A DNA stretch of 64,000 nt from Apiosordaria backusii (taxonomy: Eukaryota; Ascomycota; Sordariomycetes; Sordariales; Lasiosphaeriaceae): assembly GCA_030549205.1 (NCBI GenBank), contig JAUKTV010000025.1, positions 124,001-188,000 on the forward strand, read 5' to 3'. Each line of letters opens with the position of its first letter. Positions within the stretch are counted from its first letter, which is position 1. A program made the position numbers and the translations under genes. Positions 23,004 through 32,546 of this stretch are shown piece by piece. The notes below the pieces were generated by a model. The model was not told the DNA's origin. It did not search any database and worked only from the letters and a program-made list of their open reading frames with translations.

Positions 23004-23879
23004 GATGAGGAGACAAACGAGCCCTGATGTTTTGATCGGTCTTGAATGATATCGGACTATCTCAAGGCTTTAAGCGGGGAAGTGAGTTAGAACCCAAGGG
23101 ACATCGAGGGATGTGGGTTTGACAGATATATCTGAGACACTCTTGCCCCCATAAAGGCAGTGCAGACGAACAGATAGTTCGTGCTTCGGCGCCTAATCCC
23201 CCGTGCAGTCCTGCATGTATCTTCTAGAAAGGACCGAGTCTGTGAATGACAACACCTCATCTCCATCTTGCCATTATGGGTAGAGGCGGGTTCGGAATTG
23301 ACATCTCGGCCTTCGGGATGTCACTCGCACTGTCTCGGAATGCCTCTTGATAATCTTCTAAAAAAACGGTGGGGGATGGCTGCGCAATGGCTGTGAGGGT
23401 GTGAGGCAAGAGGTTATGAATGGACAAGAGAAGGCACAACGAGGATTAATCAGGACAAACCAGGAGCTGTTGCCTCTGTGCCTATGCATCACGACATCTT
23501 GCATTGCACACAGACAATGTCAGTTCGCGAGTGGAGTAATCTGCGGGGAAAGCTGGCCTGGGTAAGGATCTGTGCCTTGCTTGTACCCGAGTCTACAGCG
23601 AGTCAGGTTATCAACTCCTATCCGTGTGGCATCTGGATTCGAAAGTGTTGGCCAAGGGAAAGTCCAGTCGTCTCGAAGGATTTCAAGGTGCCTTTGGCAA
23701 TGTGACGCTTGTATGTCCTGCAGCTCGCTGTCACTGCTGTATAAGGAAGGTCTTGCTTCGGCATCTCAGCATCTTTGTGTAGCATTGAAATGCAGAGCAT
23801 GGATGCTGAGGCATGATTCAGCAGATAGTTGATTAATGAATGACTGGAAGGAAACAGCCTAAAAGGACTACAGCGGGAA
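23004..23879. other. promoter region of the sulfate permease, no gene seen
   Basis: About 880 bp upstream of the sulfate permease start. Open frames on both strands are short and unrecognised. It grades into the AT-rich tract to the right. Confidence 0.5.
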
Positions 23880-24235
23880 TTGGAATACTGCTAACGACAT
23901 TGTACTACTTTCATATTCCAACTTCTATATCTATAAAAATAAAAGGATATTTAGATTTGGAGCTATGAGTAAGGAAATACAATAACTGTAGTATAATTAT
24001 CTTTTGAATAAAATTGAAGTCAATATACTTTAAAATGATATTAACTTTGACTAATTTAATTATTATTATTAATATAGAAATATATACTACATTTAAAATA
24101 GGTAATAATAATAATTTATAGTAATTACATTAATAATATTAAAATATAGCGTAGAAACTATACTTTACAGAAAGCGTTATCTAGTATAAGTATTTTTTTT
24201 GGGATTTAATTTAAGGGTTGGGGTTATTAATCATA
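23880..24235. repeat. AT-rich tract, probable RIP-mutated relic
   Basis: Base composition falls sharply against both flanks. The stretch is dominated by TTAATTATTATTATT- and AAAATA-like runs and has no open frame. In filamentous ascomycetes such islands commonly come from repeat-induced point mutation of old transposons (C to T at CpA, giving many TpA). The parent element is no longer recognisable by eye. Confidence 0.6.
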
Positions 24236-25161
24236 AACTTACTCAACCCCTGCCTTCCAGTGGAGTTGACGCTAGCAGATCGGATGACAACGCGGTTTGA
24301 ACGCGTCTTGCTAAGTTCCACACCTGCCTGTTCCCTTACCTATCTTTACGATTGTGGGAAAGAGGAGATAAAAATGAATATCGCCAATCTTATCAATCCC
24401 GTTGATGATGAAACGCCGATCCAGTCGGAGCCCAAGTATGAGCCGAAGCCGGAGCCGGATGTAACCCCAAGTCCGCCTCGTGCAGCCGCTCATCCTCCTG
24501 CCGTTACTACACCAACAGCTTTTTTTTTCAGTACCAACAGCACCCTCCACCATTGCCTCCACAACTACAAACCAAAAGTCAGAACAAAAAGAACTAAGGC
24601 CAGAACCAAACCCGCAACCAAAAGAAAGAATCCCCCTTCCTCCTTCGCACAGCCAAAAGCAGCACCCAAACGCGCAAAGACGCCCGGTGACTTGTCGAGG
24701 GAATGGCAGCGGCAGTTTTTTCAGGGCGTCCCACTGTCTGAATTCAGGGGTATCACGTCTGGGGAGGTGTTGCTGGCGACGAATGGATATGTCCCTTCTC
24801 AAGCGCCCATTCAGCTGATGGTTGAGATTATCGCTGCTGCTCCTGATCAGCCTCTGGTGGTGCGATTAGGTTGAAGGGGTTGCCTGAGGGGGTGCAGCAC
24901 GGGGAGGAGGAGATGATGGGGGAGTTGTTGGGGCAGTAGGCGCAGCTGGATGTTTTTTTGTTTCCGCTGAGGCATGTTGGTAGGTTTCTGTCTCCATATT
25001 GATCTTGGGTTCTCTTTGTGACGGAAACAATACTGACAATGGGTGGGTAAAAGAGGATGTTATAATCATGCGCGGCAAAGCCATACAAAAAGAAGCCTGG
25101 AATATCCTGATCGTTTCCTCACAAGCTGTGGGTGCTCAGCCGGTTAGGTGGTCCCTTCCGG

Positions 25162-25532
25162 CAGCGTAGGCAATGAGACGAGCCGAGCCAAGCCGGCCTA
25201 TGGCTTGATTTGGCTCACGATAATTCTGGAAGGCTTGGCTTGAGGCCATCACCGGCTTAGCTCAGGCTTGATGGCTTGACAAGCCGTTCGGAAGTGGTAA
25301 TTCCGATCCGGCCACTATTCCAGGGGGACCCGCCGAGAGGGTACCAAAAGGGTTAGGGTTACACAGCCACATCTAACCCTAACCCTATCAAAGGCTAAGG
25401 CTTGTCAAGCCTTCAAGCCTGAGCCGACAGGAGGCTTGATTTGGCTCAGTCAAATATACGGTAGGCTTGACTTGGCTCATCAGCTCGGCTTGCAAGCTGA
25501 GCCAAGCCTGGCTCAGCTCATTGCCCACGCTG
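25162..25532. mobile_element. hAT-type MITE (non-autonomous DNA transposon), 371 bp
   Basis: The element begins CAGCGTAGGCAATGAG and ends with the complement of CAGCGTGGGCAATGAG; the terminal inverted repeats match at about 20 of 23 positions. It is flanked by an exact 8-bp duplication, CCTTCCGG, at 25154-25161 and 25533-25540. An 8-bp duplication and termini beginning CAG are hallmarks of the hAT superfamily. There is no coding capacity. Inner parts are also inversely related (for example GCTCAGGCTTGATGGCTTGA on the left has a near copy in inverted orientation on the right), so the whole could fold back. The intact duplication implies a fairly recent insertion. Confidence 0.8.
25349..25386. 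repeat. head-to-head telomere-like repeats inside the MITE
   Basis: AGGGTTAGGGTT at 25349-25360 and AACCCTAACCCT at 25375-25386 form a perfect 12-bp inverted repeat around a 14-bp spacer at the centre of the MITE. The unit equals the TTAGGG telomere repeat used by filamentous fungi. Confidence 0.75.
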
Positions 25533-26359
25533 CCTTCCGGAGATGGTCTCGTTCAGCTGGACGGGCAACTTGATAGGGAGGGAGAAGGCCAACATGAGAC
25601 TGGGGGGTAAGGCGGCAAAGAAGGTTGAGGGGGCGAGCAAAGACAAGAAGGCGTTCAATGCTTTGTTATGTGTGGACGTGTTGGAAGAAGCGCTGAATGA
25701 AGCGTTGGAGCCTTACCAAAAGAAGGTGGAGAAAGTAGACTTGGTTGATGAGTTTACCAAGACGCTGAGGGTTGATGTCCAGGCTACGTTGAGTTCTGCT
25801 CCGGATCTGAAGGGGAAACCTAATGGTATGACAATTTGCCATGTTCTTTTAGGTTTAGGGAACACAATGACTGACGTGAACCAGGCCATATCATTGTTTA
25901 CCCTGCCGGGATTCTGTTTAAATCCAAGTCTAGGACGCTGTACATGCCCTTCCGCATTATTAAAAGCGTCATCTTGACGGTAGCAGCATGCATAAAATTG
26001 AACAAATTAGCCAGTCTGTCTATGTGTGTGAGCGCGATCAAGCAGCCACGAGAACTCGAGGCAGATGGGGTTACGACGAAGCCTTGGAGGGCAGAAACCA
26101 CTTACATCAGTTTCAAAAAGATCGAACTGAGATGTATCCGGACACTGAAGAGATGGCTTGAAGAAGCAGAGGTCCCAAAGCTGGAGTTGGAGAAAGAGTT
26201 GTATTATGACTACGTAAAGAACTCGATTACTGGTGAGTGTGTGACAAAACTGTCTGGGTCGATTACGCAGCCATCAAGGCTGCCGACAACCAAGAAGCCA
26301 AGAAGAGACGTATGGGCGGAGATAGGAAGTATGAGAGCATCCGCAACGTCACTTGGTAG

Positions 26360-27210
26360 GCGCTCTGCAAGATGGTGGGCCCGTACTGATAGGCATCGTC
26401 GGAGTCGTTGGCGGGTAGAGCACCAGGGGTCCAAGGACTGACTGGTGCTTTCCTCAACAAGATGTTGCCAGGCCGGAAGGGGGATAGTCAATTGTCCTCG
26501 GTCCCGGATGAGGTTTTCGAAGGTTGTCGATTGGTGCCTTCAATGTGGAAAATGGGGCGATTCGGGTGCTGAAACTGAGTGATTCTATCGAGGCAGTGAC
26601 AGTGGCAGGTTGATGGATAGCAGCTGAGTGGAGCGGGAACGAGTTGTTGCCTGGCATTGGTATCGTAAGTCATCATACGCCCGTGTCGTCAAGATTGCCT
26701 GTTCCATAGAATGCCGTTTCATGGAGGTGGCAGGAGGGCTACCTTATCGGTATTGCAGCGGCCGCAGAAGAGGAAGTCAAGGTAACACGAGAGGCGGGAA
26801 CTCCTGAAGGGCGGCGACCTGTGTTTCTGAGGAAGGTGCAAAGGATTCAGTGTGTGTCATGAAGTTAAAGATTGCATCGCCATGCCTGCTTCCAGGTTAG
26901 GTGGTCGCTCCTGGCATGAGCTCTTTCCCCACGCTTCTGATGTCGCAGCGGGACCAGACCAAAGCTTCTTCCCAGCTTTACCAACGGAGGAAAGCATGAC
27001 ACTGATCAGGATAGTTGCCACACAGAACTGGTGACCCATGTGAATGGACAAACCTAGAATAGGTACCGCCTAGAGGCTTAGGAGGCGGAGGTGGTAGAAC
27101 ATACGGTTTTCTTCTTGCTTTTCTCTTGGTACCAGTTCCTTTTCTCTCCATTATCATCGAGCAAGTCTTAGCAATCCTCTCGCTCTGTACCCTCCGCAAA
27201 TTTCATCAAG
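26360..27210. other. intergenic region, no gene seen
   Basis: About 850 bp between the broken gene and the next conserved gene. Short open frames occur on both strands without motif or context. Confidence 0.5.
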
Positions 27211-29033
27211 ATGCGCTACGACGACTGGGATGTCATCCTCTTTCCGACAGGACGAGAGGCCAAAATCCCTTTCAAGGAGTTCAAAGTCGCCTGTCATGCG
27301 ATCCCCGATGTCGAGTTATCGCACATTCATGGCTCGGCTGGTATGCCAGTGGTGACCTGTTTTGTCCCGAGTCTGCCCGCCGGTTCCCCGTTCCAAATTT
27401 CCCTTCACTGCTGGCGCAACCCCGAGATCAGCCAGTTCACGCGGACGTACAGCAAACACATAGAACTTGTCAAGTACGAGGCTCGGATTCTACTCGACGG
27501 GCGCTTGGTAGCGTAGGTACATCGTGGCTGCTGATCAAGTCCCACTCCTGACCGGCAACTAGTTCGACTGTCCTCGACCGCAAAGTCAATGGCCCGCATC
27601 TCATCACAAGCACATTTGGTTCGTTACGCTTGCCACCTACGGCGAATATGTTGGAATAACATGTTTGCGTAGAATTCACCAAAACCGGCGAGCTCGAGCG
27701 ACTCAAGTTTCCGCATTTCCGTCGAGAACTGATGTTCCAAAACCATTGGAGTCCCGCCGACGACATCGGTCGCATCAAGATCATCATCAGCGAAGGCTTT
27801 CCTCGAGACTCCCTGTCGGTTCCCATCGAGCGAGTCAAGAATGTCGTGGCCTTTTCTTTTCAGCATGCTCCCCTTGGTGCGTCTTTTCTCCGTTCCTCTG
27901 ACAAGTGTCACTTGCCAATGATGGATTGGGGCTGAGATGGTGGCATAGAAATTCTCGAGGCCAATGGCATTGCATGGCCCAATCCTTCGATGTGGCGGCG
28001 TCCTCCCGCAAACCCATCAGTGCCAGTACCTACGTACCAAACTGAAGACGGCGCAGACCTACACAGTCACTCTCCGCGCCGAAAGTCACTATTTCTTCGA
28101 AATGTCAAAAGCCAAGGATTTCCCACCCCCCCGATGCCGAGTAACATCTTTCAGCCCCAGACAACTTTAGGATTTATGGGCAGCTCAACATTTCCAGCCC
28201 CCCTTCTCCCTCGAACCAATACAGCATCTGCTAACACATCGAACTTGTACCCCGACCCGTTCAACACATCACCAGCATACATGGATTGGGTCAACTCGAT
28301 GAACTCCGTGATCAATAGCGGACAGTCAAGTGACTCAGGCAACTCCTTCAAGACCTTTTGGCCAAGCTCGACCATTCAGGCGCGTAAGCACACAAGTGAC
28401 GCCAGTATGCCTGATTACAGTGCCGCTATGGATGAAATCGACGGCATCAAAGTCCCTACCAACACGCCCACGGCCATGGATTTGGATCATCATCAATATC
28501 ATTTGCCTCAGCACCGGCATGACGCATCGCTTCTACCACCGACTCTTGCATCCAGTCTGACACAATCACTCTTGAACCAACCAATTCCGCTTCCATCCTC
28601 AGAGATCAAGTCCAGGAAGGAGACAAGACACCACTTGGGAATGGGACTAGGACTGGTGGATCCCAACACAGCCTTCCGAATGGACACACCTATCCCGGGC
28701 GCAGGGAGTGTGACGTGTAACTCTTCACGATCATCCTCGACGGCATCATCAAATGCCGAATGTGGGACCGGCAGTGGTTTGCTTGGAGAAATCGAAAAAA
28801 CGGAAAATACTGTGCCCTCGGCGCTGGCGGATCAACCGGTCTTTTCGGGTAGTTCGAGAAGCACTTCAGTGGGTGAACTATGTCAGGGCAGCGGTGTCAA
28901 GAGAAACAGGACGTTTACGCCTGCAAGTGCGAGGGTTATTGATGATGAGGATGAGCCGAGGAGGGCCAGTCCATGTGTGAGAATTGGTGGGTTCGGTAGT
29001 GACATTGATACTCCTGGTACTTCGGTGGCTTGA
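27211..29033 (+). CDS. conserved fungal protein of unknown function
   Basis: Four exons, 27211-27512, 27563-27618, 27673-27876 and 27949-29033, give about 548 residues; each junction has a GT donor and AG acceptor and restores a clean register. The N-terminal half (about residues 1-210) is the conserved part: MRYDDWDVILFPTGREAKIP, then PFQISLHCWRNPEISQFT, FTKTGELERLKFPHFRRELM and FQNHWSPADDIGRIKIIISE. It looks like an all-beta domain and resembles a family of unnamed ascomycete hypothetical proteins I remember. The C-terminal half is Ser/Thr/Pro-rich, low complexity and probably disordered, with a predicted basic patch near the end (SGVKRNRTF). There is no signal peptide or membrane segment, so it is likely cytosolic or nuclear. 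I do not know its function. Confidence 0.8.
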
Positions 29034-29450
29034 GGTGCGAATGACCTTGAAGGGTTGTCACTATATGATCATCACGGTTATGTTCATTTCACTTTTATAA
29101 TGCTTCCTTATGCTTGTTCTGAGAAGGCAAGGTACTTAGGCATGACTGGCATTTGTTATGGTTGTGTCTTGTAAGCAGTCATTTGGGACTGAGACTAATG
29201 AGATCAGTGAGACACGGATACAAAAGAGACGGGTTGAGGTTTTAAAATATCTGTAATCAAGTTCGTTCTCGCACTATCATTTCTGCATGTGATGTTTGTT
29301 GACCACGTCCTGGACAAAAAGACCGGCACCGCTATGTGCACAACCTACCACATAAACTACTAGATACAGGCGTTCTCATTGCATTTTAAGGCCTATTACA
29401 CCACGTCAAAGCCTGTCGACTATCTTTAAGAGACACACTCGGTGTACTAT
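29034..29450. other. 3' flank of the conserved gene, no gene seen
   Basis: About 420 bp of non-coding sequence between the conserved unknown gene and the terminal-inverted-repeat element. Confidence 0.5.
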
Positions 29451-30041
29451 GCAGTTTGTCAATTTGTACTATGTGGAGCATGAACAATGTACCTTTCGAC
29501 GGCCCACCCGTAATTTTGTATGGGAAATCCCAGAATTACCGTCCGTTGCGCCATTGCCGTTTCCCGTCACCGTCGTGCAGCCATTGCTCCCACCCACAAC
29601 CAACCTCGCCGTCGTCAAAAATGAAGCCATCACCACTTGCAAGAAAGATCACAGAAAACAACATGTATTGGTAAGCTATTAGGCCACTACCTGGCCCGCC
29701 TCCGCTGCGCGCGCAGTAGGCCTGGAAACCCTCCCACTGGCCCGCTCTGAACGGCCTATTGGCTCTTACCGGCTTGCCCACTGCCTTGCAAGCTCCCACT
29801 GCCTTGCAAGCTCCCTTTGGCTTGCCTGGTGGCCTCGGCGTGGTGGTTTGGTTGTTGTAAGTGGATTTGCAAGGTGGGTGGAAGAAAGGCCGTCAATTAC
29901 AACAAAGGTGGAAAAAACGGTGGTCTTGGCTGTATTGCAGTGTAATTTGAAAAAAGTACATGGCAAAATGTTGACCTGTCTGCAGGGTTAGGGATTAGTA
30001 TGGGAAAAGGTGGCTCCACATAGTACAAATTGACAAACTGC
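29451..30041. mobile_element. 591-bp terminal-inverted-repeat element (MITE-like)
   Basis: A perfect 29-bp inverted repeat bounds the segment: 29451-29479, beginning GCAGTTTGTCAATTTGTACT, and its complement at 30013-30041. The interior has no supported gene; it contains a direct duplication of ACTGCCTTGCAAGCTCCC-like sequence near 29778-29815. I could not find a clear target-site duplication next to the repeats, so the superfamily is undecided. Perfect termini and lack of coding capacity suggest a non-autonomous DNA transposon. It ends 52 bp upstream of the next predicted start codon. Confidence 0.65.
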
Positions 30042-30093
30042 TTGTCTGAGGCTGGGCTTCAATTTTATTGTTATCATTAAGAAGCTCGCTTTG

Positions 30094-30807
30094 ATGTACT
30101 CACCGACTTATAACACCAAGGAGTACAACTTGACTTCCCGTCTTCCGGACTTGATTGTTCACTCTTGTGGGCAGCAGCCGAACCGACGGTCGAGTACTCG
30201 ACAACACGGCTTAAAGCAACAACATCACCAAACTGAGGACGAGCAGCCCGACTCCCTCTGGAAACACCTTTCCACCCCCACCCTACTCGATCTCGACCCA
30301 GTCTACCTGCTCATCACCGACCTTCGCGACCTACCCTTTGTCATCCCACCTGAATATCGAGGTAGCTTGCTCCCCGGTATCCAGTCGGTAATTGAAGCCG
30401 CTCTGTATGAACACTTTCGGTTCGACACCAGTCACCCCTTGTTCGTGAGAAATCTTCAGATAACGGAGAAACCTGAACACTTCTTTCATCATGATGCTTG
30501 GGCTCCGAAAAGTTCTACCATGGAGATGGTGAAGGGGGTGTTTCTGGCACAATATGACGGCATTTTGGACAAGGTCCGGGATGAGGAGCGGAAGGCGGTG
30601 GAAGAGAGGGCGGTTTGGATTTACAAGGGTTTTGTGGAAAAGGCGAGGGGGAATAAAGCTGATGCCGAGGAGGTAAAGGAGGGGATGGAGAGGTGGTGGA
30701 AGAGGTTGGATAGGGCGTTCAAAATGTTGTGTACACTGGCAGAGCAGAATAGGGGGGCTATGAATAAAGAAGGGTGGGTGCTGAATCGGATGGGGTGGGA
30801 GAGGTAG
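30094..30807 (+). CDS. hypothetical protein
   Basis: A single open frame of 237 codons from ATG 30094. The N-terminal about 60 residues are Gln/Asn/Ser-rich. The central part (DLDPVYLLITDLRDLPFVIPPEYRG) looks folded. The C-terminal third is charged and probably helical (ILDKVRDEERKAVEERAVWI; MERWWKRLDRAFKMLCTLAE). Amino acid and codon use are protein-like across the whole frame, and the antisense frame is Pro-rich nonsense. I recognise no domain. The start lies very close to the terminal-inverted-repeat element, so the natural promoter or N-terminus may have been altered by that insertion. Confidence 0.55.
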   Translation: MYSPTYNTKEYNLTSRLPDLIVHSCGQQPNRRSSTRQHGLKQQHHQTEDEQPDSLWKHLSTPTLLDLDPVYLLITDLRDLPFVIPPEYRGSLLPGIQSVIEAALYEHFRFDTSHPLFVRNLQITEKPEHFFHHDAWAPKSSTMEMVKGVFLAQYDGILDKVRDEERKAVEERAVWIYKGFVEKARGNKADAEEVKEGMERWWKRLDRAFKMLCTLAEQNRGAMNKEGWVLNRMGWER

Positions 30808-30819
30808 GAAATACCGGAA

Positions 30820-30837
30820 GGGGGGGGGGGGGGGGGG
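30820..30837. repeat. 18-bp poly-G tract
   Basis: An uninterrupted run of 18 G just after the stop of the hypothetical gene; length is error-prone in sequencing. Confidence 0.8.
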
Positions 30838-31333
30838 CGGGTTTGGGTAGAGATGGGGAATTATGAGGCGCCGAGGGGGTGTAAGTGGCTGGAGGTACAG
30901 TGACACTGGCCGTCATAAGGCAACTGGCTGCTATTTCATTCAATGCCTACCTAGTTTCAGGAATGGAGTGATAGAATTCCATCAAGCTTTTATTGTTGCA
31001 ATGGCATCTCTTACAATTACGCCGCCAGTAGTATCGATAGGTACTCATTCATCTTCCCCTGTTTCCGTCAGTAATCATACACACCGCTTTCGATAAGGCA
31101 ATGATGCTATGGTGTTCATTACGTACGTCCGCTAAATCATTTCTGGACAGAATTGTGAACTGTAATACTAATCTAACAATGCCATTATCATGAACTGCTA
31201 CTAGGTTCCGTAGATCAAGCCACATGTTGGACATGAGTGCCTGCTAAGTTGGGCTTTGAGAAAAGGGTTCGATTGCACAACATAGGTCATGAATAACCTG
31301 GATATTTACAACTCTTCACATGCTACTTCAACT

Positions 31334-31981
31334 TCAAGGGTCCTCGTCACCTGCCATTCTGGCCTGTTTCTATCAGTTAGCATAACTTTGACCTGATGTT
31401 CCAATCTTGGTCCCACTTACGCGGATAGCACCCTCTCCACCAAGTTCCTTGACCAAACCACCCTCAAACTCTCTGGGGTAGCTGACACGGTCGGGGTAGA
31501 CCTGCTTGACGGTGAAGACAACGCCGAGGAAGACGACGATGAAAGCGCCAAATTGGGCCAGACCCTTACCAGGGCTGATCCATGTGTACTCGTAGGTGGA
31601 GAACATGCCCAAAATATCGTTGTCTTCGTGCACCGGCTCGCCAAAATTCCTGCGCTCCTGTTTGTCCCACCAGTCGGCGTGAGGGTCGCGGAATTGGCGC
31701 TTGACGCGGGGAGGGTTGATATAGCCACCGTTCTGCGCTCCTGTCAGTTTCTCCAGCCTCTCTCAACCCATAATCCCTCCTCCACCTCCAAGACGTACCA
31801 TTTCAGGATCCTCAGCCGAAGTAAGGCTCGGGTAATCGGAGTCGGGGTACTTCTCGTCGATCTTGGCACGGCCGACCATGGACTCGGGGAGGAAAGTTCG
31901 GGCCTGAATGAGAGGGAGTCGGCGAGCCGCAAGCGCGGCAGTCCGGAGGGGCGCTGCCCGCACAATTCGACTGGACAGCAT
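31334..31981 (-). CDS. mitochondrial complex I subunit NDUFB8/ASHI-type
   Basis: Three exons, 31981-31799, 31732-31421 and 31363-31334, with introns of 66 and 57 bp (GTACGT and GTAAGT donors, CAG acceptors), give about 174 residues. The N-terminus (MLSSRIVRAAPLRTAALAAR) is a basic, Ser/Ala/Arg-rich presequence typical of mitochondrial import. The middle holds NGGYINPPRVKRQFRDPHAD and WWDKQERRNFGEPVHEDNDI, characteristic of the ASHI/NDUFB8 accessory subunit, followed by one transmembrane segment (about FGAFIVVFLGVVFTVKQVY). It is expected to sit in the membrane arm of NADH:ubiquinone oxidoreductase in the inner membrane. The last exon encodes only nine residues. It is divergent from SWR1, 566 bp away. 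Confidence 0.87.
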
Positions 31982-32546
31982 CTGTTTGTAGAGAGTTAGC
32001 ATGTGTCTCGAAAAAAAAAAAGGTGGGGGGGGGGGGGGGGTAGGGTGCAATTGGTGACATGCCGTGGCGTTGGAGGTGCCGCAATGCGATAGTGTGAGGT
32101 GAGGTCTGATTGATGACGATTGAGTTTCCAAGCGAAGCTCTCCCCAAGAGGTTTGGCCTCGCCGTGGTTGGAGCTGTGGGTGCTGTGATTGGCTGGATCG
32201 TTGTAGGTGACAAAATGGACACCTCAGGCAACAATGCACGCAGCCCAGCCAAAGCAGAGCAGAGGCCAAGCCACGGCGCGCCCTCGCCTGGGCGGCCGCG
32301 GCAATCGCCTTTCAATCAGGCTTGGTCATGAGTTGGAATTTTTTGTCGGCTCTCAAAGTTTTGCTTACGACGGGCTTTTTTGACGCTTTTCACGCCGCAG
32401 CCAACACCACAGCGGCCTGGACATGCTGAAATTTTGACACGAGATTCCTCACGACCGTCCCGTTCGCCTGACCTTTTTTTCGGCCTGCCAGATGCCAGTT
32501 TCGTCGAGTTCTCGGCTTTCTTTGCCTCGCGCTGTCCCTTGTTACT
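31982..32546. other. divergent promoter between NDUFB8 and SWR1
   Basis: About 565 bp shared by two divergent housekeeping genes. It includes an A11 run at 32011-32021 and a G16 run at 32025-32040, close to the NDUFB8 start codon. No TATA-like element stands out. Confidence 0.5.

Larger units (their letters stand above)
24374..26359 (+). pseudogene. unrecognised multi-exon gene broken by a hAT-type MITE
   Basis: I do not recognise the protein. A coherent model is exons 24374-24749, 24851-24979, 25054-25825 (containing the MITE), 25885-26232 and 26271-26359. The introns at 24980-25053 and 25826-25884 have consensus donors and CTGAC-like branch sites. The first exon starts MNIANLINPVDDE and is Pro/Lys-rich. 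Removing the 371-bp MITE and one 8-bp target copy joins ...EAWNILIVSSQAVGAQPV to VSFSWTGNLIG in one register, so the element sits in coding sequence. An in-frame TAG at 24937-24939 is a second lesion. The first intron and the last one (only 38 bp) are tentative. A later part has a basic, charged region (FKKIELRC; ELEKELYYDYVKNS). Probably not functional. Confidence 0.5.

Noticed and set aside
23004..23879. CYS-3 binding site upstream of the sulfate permease
   Set aside because: No match to ATGRYRYCAT; the closest string fails at the last bases.
26233..26270. 38-bp intron at the end of the broken unknown gene
   Set aside because: Splice signals are good, but it is shorter than usual fungal introns; kept only as a tentative junction.
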